From: Gammaproteobacteria bacterium | Lineage (GTDB): Bacteria > Pseudomonadota > Gammaproteobacteria > Arenicellales > Poriferihabitantaceae | Direction of reading: 5' to 3' | Assembly: GCA_030432755.1 (NCBI GenBank) | Contig: JAUILZ010000002.1 | Span: forward strand, 62,001 to 126,000 | Length of the DNA: 64,000 nt | Shown: one piece after another, positions 35,394 through 43,241 of the stretch | Layout of the letters: every line of letters starts with the position of its first letter | Numbering within the stretch: position 1 is the first letter of the stretch | Made by a program: the position numbers and the translations under genes | The notes under the pieces: model-generated | Database searches by the model: none | What the model was told of the DNA's origin: nothing | What the model saw: the letters and a program-made list of their open reading frames with translations, nothing else

Positions 35394-36161
35394 CTAGCTG
35401 CCGTAAACGTCGATCTCGAAATACTTGTCGTTGATCTGCTTGTACGTGCCGTCCTCGCGGATCGCCTTGATGGTATCGCTCAACGCGTCACGCAGGTCCT
35501 CTTCGCCCTTTCGCACGGCAAATCCCGCACCGCTGCCGTGGCATTCCTCGTCGTTGAACGTGTCACCGAGAAACGCAAAACCCTTGCCCATGTCGACGTT
35601 GAGGAATCCCTCGAGGCCCTGCAGCGAATCGGACAACTGGGCATCCAGTCGACCGGCGGCCAGGTCCTGCCAGACTTCTTCCTGGCTCGCGTAAAGGACG
35701 AGCTCCGCGTCCGGGAACAGCTTTTCAGCCGCACACTGGTGCGTGGTAGCGCGCTGAACGCCCAGGCGTTTGCCGGCAAGTCCCTCCGCGGTAGCCTCGA
35801 ATCCCGGGTTCTCCCTGGCAACGATGCCGGCTGGTGTATTGTAGTAGGGGACGGTGAAGTCCACTTTCTTCTGTCGCTCCTCGGTGATCGACATGGAGGC
35901 GATGATGGTGTCGAACTTTTTCGCCAGCAACGCGGGAATCATGCCGTCCCATTCCTGCTCGACCAGAACGCATTCGCGATCCAGGCGCTTGCAGACTTCG
36001 TGCGCGAAATCGATGTCGAATCCCTTCAGGGTGCCATCGGCTTCCTTCCAGGAAAATGGGGGATAGGCGCCCTCGACGCCGACGCGAAGCGGTTCTGCGT
36101 GTGCGCCAAAACTCATCATGGCCAGCGCCGCCAGCGCCAGGCCGGTTGTTTTCAGGTTCAT
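35394..36161 (-). CDS. Periplasmic basic-amino-acid-binding protein (HisJ/ArgT-like)
   Basis: 255 aa. The signal peptide is MNLKTTGLALAALAMMSFGAHA. The mature part begins EPLRVGVEGAYPPFSWKEADGTLKGFDIDFAHEVCKRL, with typical ligand-site residues, and then DGMIPALLAKKFDTIIASMSITEERQKKVDFTVPYY. It resembles lysine/arginine/ornithine/histidine- or octopine-binding proteins. A Cys pair (HQCAAEK, EECHGSG) may form the family disulfide. The ligand cannot be fixed from sequence. Confidence 0.93.
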   Translation of the reverse strand: MNLKTTGLALAALAMMSFGAHAEPLRVGVEGAYPPFSWKEADGTLKGFDIDFAHEVCKRLDRECVLVEQEWDGMIPALLAKKFDTIIASMSITEERQKKVDFTVPYYNTPAGIVARENPGFEATAEGLAGKRLGVQRATTHQCAAEKLFPDAELVLYASQEEVWQDLAAGRLDAQLSDSLQGLEGFLNVDMGKGFAFLGDTFNDEECHGSGAGFAVRKGEEDLRDALSDTIKAIREDGTYKQINDKYFEIDVYGS

Positions 36162-36234
36162 ATCAGTTTACCTCTGTTTATCTATTGTCAATTTCCGGCG
36201 TATTGGTACCGGCTCGTCATTTTGGGGACCCGAT

Positions 36235-37029
36235 TCAATGGAGCGATCGCGCCAGGAACTGGCGAAAGCGGTCCGACTCCGAGTTGCCAAACATTTGCTG
36301 CGGCGGACCCTCCGCCTCGATCAGGCCCTCGTGGAGGAAGATTACCTTGTTGGACACATCCTTTGCAAAACCGATTTCGTGGGTCACCACGATCATGGTG
36401 GAACCTTCGTCGGCGAGATTCCGCATGACCTTGAGCACTTCACCCACCAGTTCGGGGTCCAGGGCCGAGGTGGGTTCGTCAAACAGCATGATGTCCGGTT
36501 CCATGGCGAGGGCGCGGGCGATGGCGGCACGTTGCTGCTGGCCGCCGGAAATGTGCGCCGGATAGTAATCGCGCCGATCGTACATGCCCACCTTCTGCAG
36601 GACCGACCCGGCTTTATCCGCGGCCTCGTTTTTGGGCATCTTGAGTACGTGGACCAACGCTTCGGTGACGTTCTGCAATACGGTCATGTGCGACCAGAGG
36701 TTGAATCCCTGGAACACCATGCCCAGCCTGGCGCGCATGCGGATGACCTGGTTCATGTCCTCGGGCACGGGTTCACCCTGCTTGCCCAGTTTCATGCGGA
36801 TGGTCTCGCCGTGCAGGGTGACGGTGCCACGGTTGGGCGTTTCCAGCAGGTTGATGCAACGGAGAAAGGTGCTCTTGCCGGACCCGGATGCGCCCAGCAT
36901 GGAAATCACGTCGCCTTCACGGGCGTCGAGATCCACGCCCTTGAGGACTTCCACGTCTCCGAAACTCTTGTGCAGGTCCTCGACCACCAACGCGGGGTTG
37001 GCGCCGGCATCCTCCGCGGTGCTACTCAA
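36235..37029 (-). CDS. ABC transporter ATP-binding protein (HisP/OccP-like)
   Basis: 264 aa. Walker A is LGASGSGKSTFLRCINLLE, the C-loop is HISGGQQQRAAIARALAM and Walker B is IMLFDEPTSALDPELV, with the switch His in VVTHEIG. NLWSHMTVLQNVTEA is the HisP-type Q-loop segment. It energises the transporter encoded just downstream, 73 nt from the binding-protein gene. First gene of the four-gene operon. Confidence 0.94.
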   Translation of the reverse strand: MSSTAEDAGANPALVVEDLHKSFGDVEVLKGVDLDAREGDVISMLGASGSGKSTFLRCINLLETPNRGTVTLHGETIRMKLGKQGEPVPEDMNQVIRMRARLGMVFQGFNLWSHMTVLQNVTEALVHVLKMPKNEAADKAGSVLQKVGMYDRRDYYPAHISGGQQQRAAIARALAMEPDIMLFDEPTSALDPELVGEVLKVMRNLADEGSTMIVVTHEIGFAKDVSNKVIFLHEGLIEAEGPPQQMFGNSESDRFRQFLARSLH

Positions 37030-37301
37030 TTGATTTCTAGAGTTATTGATGGTTCGAGACGATTCTACTCGGCGCGTTCTGATCGAGTAAAGCCGCAGTT
37101 ACAGCACATCATCCCCGGCGACCGGTGCGGATTCCGCAACAGGTCCACTTTCTGAGGTTGGGAGTTTGGCGAGCTTCCTTCCCAACGCGAATTGTGGTGC
37201 TCTGCCTCGCGTGATGTGCAACAGAATTCCAGCGGAGCGGTTTTTGCGGTGGTAACTTTGCAAAGACCCCGAAAGAACCCCCGCGTAATGCGTGGACCTG
37301 C
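37030..37301. other. 272-bp intergenic region, possible junction
   Basis: It lies between the ABC ATPase start and the end of the monooxygenase gene. GC is lower near the ATPase start, where its promoter must lie. No gene, clear repeat or tRNA was seen. It may be a boundary between the transporter operon and the oxidative cluster. Confidence 0.4.
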
Positions 37302-39485
37302 TCAGGAGAAGTCGAGCCCGGGGTACCCGGCGTTGGCAACCGCGTCGCAGTGCCTGCGGTGCTCGCGGGCACCGCCGGCGTAGATGGTCACCCGGCGCGG
37401 TTTGCCGGAGGTGTTGGCGCCGTAAAACCAGGAGTCCGTCATCTGCGCCAGCACGGTACCGTTGGCGGCGTCGACGACGTGCTCGGTCCATTCCTTCTCC
37501 GCTTCGGCTGAGGCGTCGATGCGGGTGAAGCCACTTTCGCGCACGTGCTCTATGCAGCGGGCGATCCAGGTGACGTTCTGCTCGATGGAACGGCCCGCGT
37601 TGCTCAGCGCCGCGGCGTTGTGCGGACCGTTGACCAGGAACAGGTTGGGAAAGCCGCTGACCATCAGGCCCAGGAACGTCTGCGCACCGTGCCGCCACTT
37701 GTCCGCGAGCGACGCGCCGCCCGTGCCGCGAACGTCGATCCGGGCCAGCGCCCCGGTGCCCGCGTCGAAGCCGGTGGCGTGGATGAGCACATCGAGGGGG
37801 ATCGTCTCCCGCGACGTGCGCACGCCCTCGGGGACGATGCGTTCGATTGGCGTCTCGCGCAGGTCGACCAGGTGCACGTCGGGGCGGTTGAAGGCCTCGT
37901 AGTAGCCGTTCTCCAGCGGCACGCGCTTGGTGCCGAGGGGGTGATCGGGAATCAGCCTGCGCGCGACGTCGGGATCGTCGACCTGTTCGCGGATTTTCTC
38001 CCGCAGGAAGTCGCTGGCGTATTCGTTGACCTCGGGGTTCATCATCAGGTCGGCGTAGTTGCCGAGCCAGAAGGCGAACCCGGGGCTCCGCCACAGTTCC
38101 TCGAACTTCGCGCGCCGATCCGCTGCCGACACCGCGAGACCGGACACGGGATGGAAGTCGTGGACGAAGCCGCCCCACGAGTCGCGGCAGGCATCGAGGA
38201 TACGCCCCCAGTCGCGTCGTATGCGTTCGCGGTCGGCGTCGTCCATCGGCCGGTTGCGTTGCGGCACGCAGTAGGTGGGCGTGCGTTGGAATACGTACAG
38301 TTCTCCGGCCTCGCCGGCGATGGTCTGGATCACCTGCACGCCGGTCGCGCCGGTGCCGATGACGCCGACGCGCCGGCCGGCCAGCGCGACGCCGGAACAC
38401 GGCCAGCGCGCGGTGTGACAGCTCACGCCCGAAAACGTGTCGAGTCCCGGGTAGTCGGGCATCTGCGGCGCGGTCAGCGCGCCGGTCGCCGCCACCAGGT
38501 AGCGCGCCGACATCCGTTCGCCATCCGCGGTCTCGATGGTCCAGAAACCGCCGCCGTCGTCGAAGTGCACGGCGACCACCGGGGAGTCGAAGCGCATGTG
38601 CCGGCGAAGGTCGAAGCGGTCGATCACGTGCTCGAAGTAGCGCGCGATCTCCGCCTGCGGGGCGAACAGTTCCTGCCAGTCCCACTCCCGGACCAGGTCG
38701 TCGGAGAACGAGAAGACGTAGGTATACACCTCGGAGTCGACCCGCGCGCCCGGGTAGCGGTTCCAGTGCCACACGCCGCCGGCGCCGCTGCCGCTCTCAT
38801 AGAGGCGCACGACGAGCCCCATGCCGAGCAGCCGGTGCAGCGCGCTGATACCCGACAGGCCGGCCCCGATCACCACCGCGTCCAGCATTCCCCCGGCGTC
38901 GCCCGGAGCCACGGCCTGGCCGGCTCGACGGGAGGGCCGACCGGCACGGCTCGCAGCACCCGGCAGCGTGCTGAACAGCGACGCCGGCCGCGGGTCGATC
39001 TCGACGGCATTCTGCTCGTCGATCAGCGCGATGCCCGCCGAACCAAGCGTGTCGGCGACGGCATCCGCGCGGTCGTGGTCGACGACCAGCAAGGCGAGGT
39101 CGCCCTGCTGCGAAATCAGCGCCCGGTAGCGGCCCCCGTGCGCGTCGTCGAGCCGCGCCGACAGAGCGGCGCTCGTCCCGCTGTCCGCTGGCAGCTCCAG
39201 CACCCGGCAATCGCGGCTCTCCGCGAGGGCCCCGGGATCCGCGTCACCCGATACGACCGCGGCGCGCACAACGGCGTCGGTGAATCCCTGGTGGCGGAGC
39301 ACCAGCCTGACCGACTCGGCGTCCGGCGCGTGGTACCAGCACAGCATCCGTGTGCCGTCGCGGGACAGGTAGCACCGGAGCCACGACACCCGGTGGATGT
39401 CGAGACAGCCGTGACGCGCCAGCCGCCTGACTTCGTCTACGTCGGGCGGCGCGGGCGGCGTGATGAGTGCCATGAAATCGTTCAT
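37302..39485 (-). CDS. Baeyer-Villiger flavin monooxygenase with N-terminal DUF4242-like domain
   Basis: About 727 aa from ATG 39485 (39473 is an alternative). Residues from about 230 form a CHMO-like two-dinucleotide-fold enzyme: VVIGAGLSGISALHRL for FAD, GVIGTGATGVQVIQ for NADPH, and the Baeyer-Villiger fingerprint FxGxxxHxxxWP met exactly by F351, G353, H357, W361 and P362. It inserts oxygen next to a ketone, giving an ester or lactone. The first ~75 residues (CLDIHRVSWLRCYLS, then CWYHAPDAESVRL) are not part of standard BVMOs; they match the two repeats of the DUF4242-like protein at 43242-43769. A weaker second copy may follow to about residue 170. An alanine/arginine-rich linker joins the parts. 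Confidence 0.9.
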   Translation of the reverse strand: MNDFMALITPPAPPDVDEVRRLARHGCLDIHRVSWLRCYLSRDGTRMLCWYHAPDAESVRLVLRHQGFTDAVVRAAVVSGDADPGALAESRDCRVLELPADSGTSAALSARLDDAHGGRYRALISQQGDLALLVVDHDRADAVADTLGSAGIALIDEQNAVEIDPRPASLFSTLPGAASRAGRPSRRAGQAVAPGDAGGMLDAVVIGAGLSGISALHRLLGMGLVVRLYESGSGAGGVWHWNRYPGARVDSEVYTYVFSFSDDLVREWDWQELFAPQAEIARYFEHVIDRFDLRRHMRFDSPVVAVHFDDGGGFWTIETADGERMSARYLVAATGALTAPQMPDYPGLDTFSGVSCHTARWPCSGVALAGRRVGVIGTGATGVQVIQTIAGEAGELYVFQRTPTYCVPQRNRPMDDADRERIRRDWGRILDACRDSWGGFVHDFHPVSGLAVSAADRRAKFEELWRSPGFAFWLGNYADLMMNPEVNEYASDFLREKIREQVDDPDVARRLIPDHPLGTKRVPLENGYYEAFNRPDVHLVDLRETPIERIVPEGVRTSRETIPLDVLIHATGFDAGTGALARIDVRGTGGASLADKWRHGAQTFLGLMVSGFPNLFLVNGPHNAAALSNAGRSIEQNVTWIARCIEHVRESGFTRIDASAEAEKEWTEHVVDAANGTVLAQMTDSWFYGANTSGKPRRVTIYAGGAREHRRHCDAVANAGYPGLDFS

Positions 39486-39595
39486 TGCGTTGCGCAGTAT
39501 AAACCCTGCGAATTCCGACCGACATTTCCGGAGTTTGCGCGCGACTCCACGCACTGCGGTCGATAGGTGGATGTGGATCATGTCTCACTCAACAG

Positions 39596-39801
39596 AGCTA
39601 CGACTACACCATCGATGAAGGTCCATTACCGGTTGCCAGTGACAGCGTGACGCTCGCGGCAACAGATGTCGACGGCAAGGCCAACGTGACCTGGAGTGGA
39701 CGTTTTGACGCCAGGGGTGAAACCGAGGAAAACGCAGAGGAAGTGATTTCAGGCGTTTATGACGGCGGCCTCCAGGCCATACGTCCGCTGTTCGCGCAAT
39801 G
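39596..39801 (+). pseudogene. C-terminal remnant of an SRPBCC/polyketide-cyclase-like gene
   Basis: Reading from 39596 gives about 68 codons ending in TGA at 39799-39801: YDYTIDEGPLPVASDSVTL, then NVTWSGRFDARGETEENAEEV and ISGVYDGGLQAI. This is the last half of an SRPBCC (PF10604-type) ligand-binding protein, normally about 145 aa. No start codon or N-terminal half precedes it; upstream is the non-coding region before the monooxygenase. It overlaps the 3' end of the minus-strand flavin monooxygenase by 53 bp. I read it as a truncation at a rearrangement joint. Confidence 0.7.
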
Positions 39802-41086
39802 AACGGGTGGGCAATCGATAGGAGCGACCAGTGGCGCCCTGGTCGAGGTGGTCGAACAGGTGCTGCGATAGTTCAGCGACGTCGTCGGTGGCGCCGTGGA
39901 TGAAGCTCGACTTACGGCGACGCAGGTAAGGCATTCCCAGCACGTAAAGTCCCGGCGCTTCGGCCACCCCGCCGTTATGGCGCAGCCGGCCGCGTGCATC
40001 CAGAACCGGCACGTCCAGCCATGAATAGTCGGGGCGAAAACCGGTCGCCCAGACGATCGTCTTCACCGCACCTCGCAGTGGCAGCCTGAGGCGCGGCGCG
40101 CTCCCGATTCGGGTCGGCGCAAAGCGCTCAGCGGGCGGTACTCGCAATCGATCCGGGCTGGCGTGCTCCCAGGTGTCGATGGCATCCAGTAGCCGATTCA
40201 ACTTCAGGTCCGCCATCGCGCAGACATTGCGCAGAGATCCCGAAAACAGCGCGCTTCCATCTCGTATGCCGGCGAACCGCCCGACCACTTCGACGCCGGC
40301 GTCCATCAGGGCATTGAGATCGAGGGTGCGTCGCTCCGCGGTGCCGACAAGCTGCGGCGACGGCACCCGCCGCGCCCGTTCGGGATCGTCGACATCCTCG
40401 ATGCGCTGGTCGAGCAGGCCGGCGACCTGCATCCACCACTGGATGTCGCGGCCGCGGTAGGTGCGCGGCATGCGCACGTGCTCGCCCACTGCGAGGGTCA
40501 CCTGCCGGCCGCTGCGTTGGATCTCGTCGGCAAGCTGCACGCCGGTCGCCGAGGCACCCACCACCAGTACGCCGCCATCGTCGAGATCGGCCGGGTTATG
40601 GTAGTTGTTGGGCGTTAGCTGGTGAATGGCCGCCGGCACCTCGGCGGTGATTCGCGGCACGGCTGGAAGGCCGTGAGCCCCCGACGCCAGCACCACCGCG
40701 CGGCACCACCAGTCTCCGCCGTCGGTGTGGACGCGGTAGCCGCCGGCCGCCGGCGCCACCCGCAGCACCGTGGTGCCGGTATGCACCGGCGCGCCGTTGC
40801 GCGCCGCGTAGCCCTCGATGAAGCCGGCGACCTCGGCCGCCGACATGAAGCCGTCCGGGTCGTTGCCGGCATAGGGCTGGCCCGGCAGGTGCGTCATCCA
40901 GTTGGGAGTCAGTAGCCGGAGAGAGTCCCAGCGCTCGGTATGCCATGCGTTGGCGACCACGCCGCGCTCCAGCACGACGTGGTCGACCGAGCGCGCGGCG
41001 AGTGCAGCGCTCATCGCCAGGCCCGAGTGGCCGGCGCCGATGACGACAACGTCAACGGCGCGGCTGCTTGCAGGGTTGCGTGTCAT
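39749..41086 (-). CDS. NAD(P)/FAD-dependent monooxygenase (YUCCA/FMO-like)
   Basis: 445 aa. FAD site VDVVVIGAGHSGLAMSAALAAR; NAD(P) site DDGGVLVVGASATGVQLADEI; ATGFRPDYSWLDVPVLD near the C-terminus is the ATGY-type motif of group B flavoproteins. HQLTPNNYHNPADL stands at the FMO-motif position but is atypical. Start ATG 41086 overlaps the OsmC stop by one base (TAATG), so it is translationally coupled to OsmC. The substrate could be a sulfur, nitrogen or carbonyl compound; undetermined. Confidence 0.88.
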   Translation of the reverse strand: MTRNPASSRAVDVVVIGAGHSGLAMSAALAARSVDHVVLERGVVANAWHTERWDSLRLLTPNWMTHLPGQPYAGNDPDGFMSAAEVAGFIEGYAARNGAPVHTGTTVLRVAPAAGGYRVHTDGGDWWCRAVVLASGAHGLPAVPRITAEVPAAIHQLTPNNYHNPADLDDGGVLVVGASATGVQLADEIQRSGRQVTLAVGEHVRMPRTYRGRDIQWWMQVAGLLDQRIEDVDDPERARRVPSPQLVGTAERRTLDLNALMDAGVEVVGRFAGIRDGSALFSGSLRNVCAMADLKLNRLLDAIDTWEHASPDRLRVPPAERFAPTRIGSAPRLRLPLRGAVKTIVWATGFRPDYSWLDVPVLDARGRLRHNGGVAEAPGLYVLGMPYLRRRKSSFIHGATDDVAELSQHLFDHLDQGATGRSYRLPTRSLREQRTYGLEAAVINA

Positions 41087-41664
41087 TACCGCTTGGACGT
41101 GGTGACGGTCACATCGGTGGGGTTGGTCATGATGTCGAACACCGCCGAGCGTTTCTGCGACTGCGCCACCAGCGCGGCGATGTCCGCCTCGGAGGCGTCG
41201 GCGTCGATTTCGAAATGCACGCGCACGCCGTCGAAACCGTTGCGCACGTCGGCGTCGATACCAAGGATGCCCGCCAGGTCCATGCCGCCTTCGACGGTCG
41301 CGCTGACCGAACGCAACTGGATGTTACGGTTCTGCGCCACCGCGGCGATGCCGGCGCTGAGGCAGCCGGCGAGGCCGACCAGTATGTACTCCACCGGCGT
41401 CGCGCCCTTGTCCTCGGCGGCGAACACCTCGGGGTGGTCAATATCGAACACGAACGCCTGGCGGTGACTTTGATCCTCGCCGAGGCCGTGGAATCCCTCG
41501 ACCGAGGCGCGGGTGTGGGTGCCGCGCACCCACTGGCTGGAAGCGCGCCAGGTAAAGCGGGCCGCCTCGCGGGCGCCGGTCAGGGCCTCGCGGGCGCCGA
41601 GCAGCGCCTGTACATTGACGCCGTTGTCGGCGGTTCCGGATTGCATGTTGATCTCGCTGTTCAT
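41086..41664 (-). CDS. OsmC-family protein
   Basis: 192 aa. GVNVQALLGAREALTGAREAARFTWRA then WVRGTHTRASVEGFHG, and the core TPVEYILVGLAGCLSAGIAAVAQNRNIQL. OsmC/Ohr proteins reduce organic hydroperoxides with a Cys pair; here I see the AGC cysteine, but the first catalytic Cys position reads as His/Arg-rich sequence, so it may not be a classical peroxidase. ATG 41664 follows AGGAG at 7-8 nt. The first ~22 residues and the ~150-bp leader are duplicated in front of the DUF1127 gene at 43089. Three direct heptamers lie 83 bp upstream. Confidence 0.9.
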   Translation of the reverse strand: MNSEINMQSGTADNGVNVQALLGAREALTGAREAARFTWRASSQWVRGTHTRASVEGFHGLGEDQSHRQAFVFDIDHPEVFAAEDKGATPVEYILVGLAGCLSAGIAAVAQNRNIQLRSVSATVEGGMDLAGILGIDADVRNGFDGVRVHFEIDADASEADIAALVAQSQKRSAVFDIMTNPTDVTVTTSKR

Positions 41665-41790
41665 GGAAAAGCTCCTGTATTGATGGGTTGGTAAGTTGTC
41701 AAACGAGCCCGGGTGTGGCCATTGGACGGAAATAACTGTGTACTTGGTGCGTGTGATCGAGCGTGAAAAAGAGCGTGGTATTTCGGCGGG
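41590..41790 (-). repeat. Leader/N-terminus duplication, copy A
   Basis: This ~200-bp segment (first codons of osmC, ribosome site, leader and heptamer box) is about 70% identical to 43022-43216. Shared landmarks on the plus strand are GTTCATGG, GCTCCTGTAT, CGGGTG, GGACGG and GGTGCGTGTGA. Beyond the heptamers and beyond the first ~22 codons similarity ends. Confidence 0.8.
41747..41777 (-). promoter_or_regulatory. Triple direct heptamer box A upstream of osmC-like gene
   Basis: On the plus strand the heptamers are GTGCGTG (41747), GAGCGTG (41759) and GAGCGTG (41771), each start exactly 12 bp from the next. On the gene strand this reads CACGCTC-N5-CACGCTC-N5-CACGCAC. SARP/BTAD activators bind direct heptamers of this type at promoters, and a BTAD gene lies 5 kb upstream. 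The same box stands at the same distance before the DUF1127 gene. Confidence 0.75.
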
Positions 41791-41833
41791 AGCGCCGTGG
41801 GCCGGGATCCGGCCCTCGGTGCAGGGCAGCCCC

Positions 41834-42658
41834 TCAGGCCGCCCGGCGCCGACGGGTCGACGGCGAGTCCGTGATGTGGGCGACTATCGCCGTGTTGACC
41901 GGTTCCGGGTGCGTCAACGGCAGCATGTGGCCGGCACCGGCCACGTTGACCAGCGAAGCACCGGGAATTTGTTTGGCCAGCATCGCCGCTACCCGGCGCG
42001 CCGATTGTGGCGACCGTGCACCGCGCAGGACCAGCACCGGAAAATCGAATCGCCGTCGATAGGTATCCAGCGTGGTGGGTTCGTGGATGGCGGCGTGGAA
42101 GTCCAGCACCACCTTGGGGGCGTGGCGACTGAGCCGGCGCTGCGTTTCCGGTTGCATGCGCTGCCAGGCGCCGTCGCCGTTCCAGTAGTCGACGAAAAGG
42201 CCCATGGCTTGGTGGTAGTCACCGCTCCTGATCCCCTCTACCATGGCCCCGGCGAGCCGCCGTACCGAGTCGAGGATACGACGGTCGGCTGCCACGCCCT
42301 CACCCAGCACGTGGAACGCCACGGGCTCGACCAGGGTGAGACTCCTCACCCGCCAGGGCTGCTCGACGGCGAGCCGCAAGGCCACTGCACCGCCATAGGA
42401 ATGCCCCACGATGTGCAATGCATCGGCGTCGTCGGGCAGCGCGGCTGCCGCCAGCCCGGTCTCCGCGGCCAGGTTCAGTGCTCCGGGACCCGTCCATGAC
42501 GGCGCGCTGCCGTAACCGTACAAATCCGGGGCAATGGGGCAGAGGCCGTCACCGAGCATTCCGGCCAGCCGGTCCCACTGTCGCCCGGAGCTCGCCGAGC
42601 AATGCAGCAGCAGGACCGGCTGGTCCGCAGCCCCGGTCGCGATCGAAACTTCTTTCAC
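41834..42658 (-). CDS. Alpha/beta-hydrolase
   Basis: About 274 aa. I place the start at GTG 42658, which has a perfect AAGGAGG at 42667-42673, 8 nt upstream; a TTG at 42689-42691 would overlap the DUF1127 stop but lacks such a site. LLLHCSASSGRQWDRLAGML is the oxyanion region, IVGHSYGGAVALRLAVE holds the nucleophilic Ser (GHSYGG), and GAGHMLPLTHPEPV the His. It could cleave esters made by the Baeyer-Villiger monooxygenase in the same cluster; this is inference. The C-terminus is RRRRAA. It is in an operon with the DUF1127 gene. Confidence 0.88.
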   Translation of the reverse strand: MKEVSIATGAADQPVLLLHCSASSGRQWDRLAGMLGDGLCPIAPDLYGYGSAPSWTGPGALNLAAETGLAAAALPDDADALHIVGHSYGGAVALRLAVEQPWRVRSLTLVEPVAFHVLGEGVAADRRILDSVRRLAGAMVEGIRSGDYHQAMGLFVDYWNGDGAWQRMQPETQRRLSRHAPKVVLDFHAAIHEPTTLDTYRRRFDFPVLVLRGARSPQSARRVAAMLAKQIPGASLVNVAGAGHMLPLTHPEPVNTAIVAHITDSPSTRRRRAA

Positions 42659-42687
42659 GATCCCTGCCTCCTTCGCGGCACGGCGGT

Positions 42688-43089
42688 TCAACCGCCGAAG
42701 CCGTTCGAACGCCGGACCTGCCGGACCCAGGCGTCCGCCTGTTCCCGGGCATGTTCACGGGCTACCGCGCGGATGTCCTCGCCCTGCAAGCCTATGTCCC
42801 GCAGGATGTCGGGCGAAAGTTGCAACAGCTCGGCGGCGGTCTCGCGTTCCCAGTAGGCCCGATGCATTGAACCGATGATGCGGAGGACCGCCCGTGTCAC
42901 GCTGGAAGCAACCCGCCTGGCGACAGCAGGTGCCGGTGTCGTGTCGACCGCCGCGAGGTGGTCGCTCAAGGTCGTTTCGGTGTTCCTGGTCTTTGTCCTG
43001 GAATCAAGTTGTCGAAAGGCGCCGTTCAGGGCCTGAAGGGTGACGCTGCTGTCGGCGGCAGGGATCCGCATGTTCATTTCGCCGTTCAT
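42688..43089 (-). CDS. Extended DUF1127 protein with OsmC-like N-terminal tag
   Basis: 133 aa; ordinary DUF1127 proteins are 50-70 aa. ATG 43089 follows AGGAG at 8 nt. The C-terminal third has the DUF1127 pattern AYWERETAAELLQLSPDILRDIGLQGEDI. The N-terminus MNGEMNMRIPAADSSVTLQAL aligns with the OsmC start MNSEINMQSGTADNGVNVQAL, and the DNA upstream is also duplicated. The middle (residues 30-80) is disordered-looking. DUF1127 proteins bind RNA or affect phosphate/osmotic responses in alphaproteobacteria; the role here is unknown. Confidence 0.78.
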   Translation of the reverse strand: MNGEMNMRIPAADSSVTLQALNGAFRQLDSRTKTRNTETTLSDHLAAVDTTPAPAVARRVASSVTRAVLRIIGSMHRAYWERETAAELLQLSPDILRDIGLQGEDIRAVAREHAREQADAWVRQVRRSNGFGG

Positions 43090-43216
43090 GGCATTGCTCC
43101 TGTATAGAATGGTTGTCGAGTCGTCCGGCGAACCCGGGTGAGGGCCATCGGACGGGAGCAACTCTGGGCCCGGTGCGTGTGACCGAGCGTGAAAGCGAGC
43201 GTGGAATTTACTGGCG
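43022..43216 (-). repeat. Leader/N-terminus duplication, copy B
   Basis: The partner of 41590-41790. The heptamers are among the best-kept parts, while the spacers between them have drifted. This points to selection on the boxes rather than a recent copy. Confidence 0.8.
43173..43203 (-). promoter_or_regulatory. Triple direct heptamer box B upstream of DUF1127 gene
   Basis: Plus-strand heptamers GTGCGTG (43173), GAGCGTG (43185) and GAGCGTG (43197) at exact 12-bp spacing, 84 bp before the ATG. Sequence, period and distance to the start equal those of box A, although the 5-bp spacers differ (TGACC, AAAGC against TGATC, AAAAA). Confidence 0.75.
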
Positions 43217-43241
43217 GGAGGGAAATTGGGCCGCTAAGGCC

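Noticed and set aside
37099..38772. Long minus-strand frame of 557 codons inside the monooxygenase gene
   Set aside because: It is Arg/Pro-rich out-of-frame sequence caused by high GC; the true frame has all BVMO motifs.
37545..39566. Long plus-strand frame opposite the BVMO gene
   Set aside because: It has the composition of an antisense shadow and no domain; the minus-strand gene explains the region.
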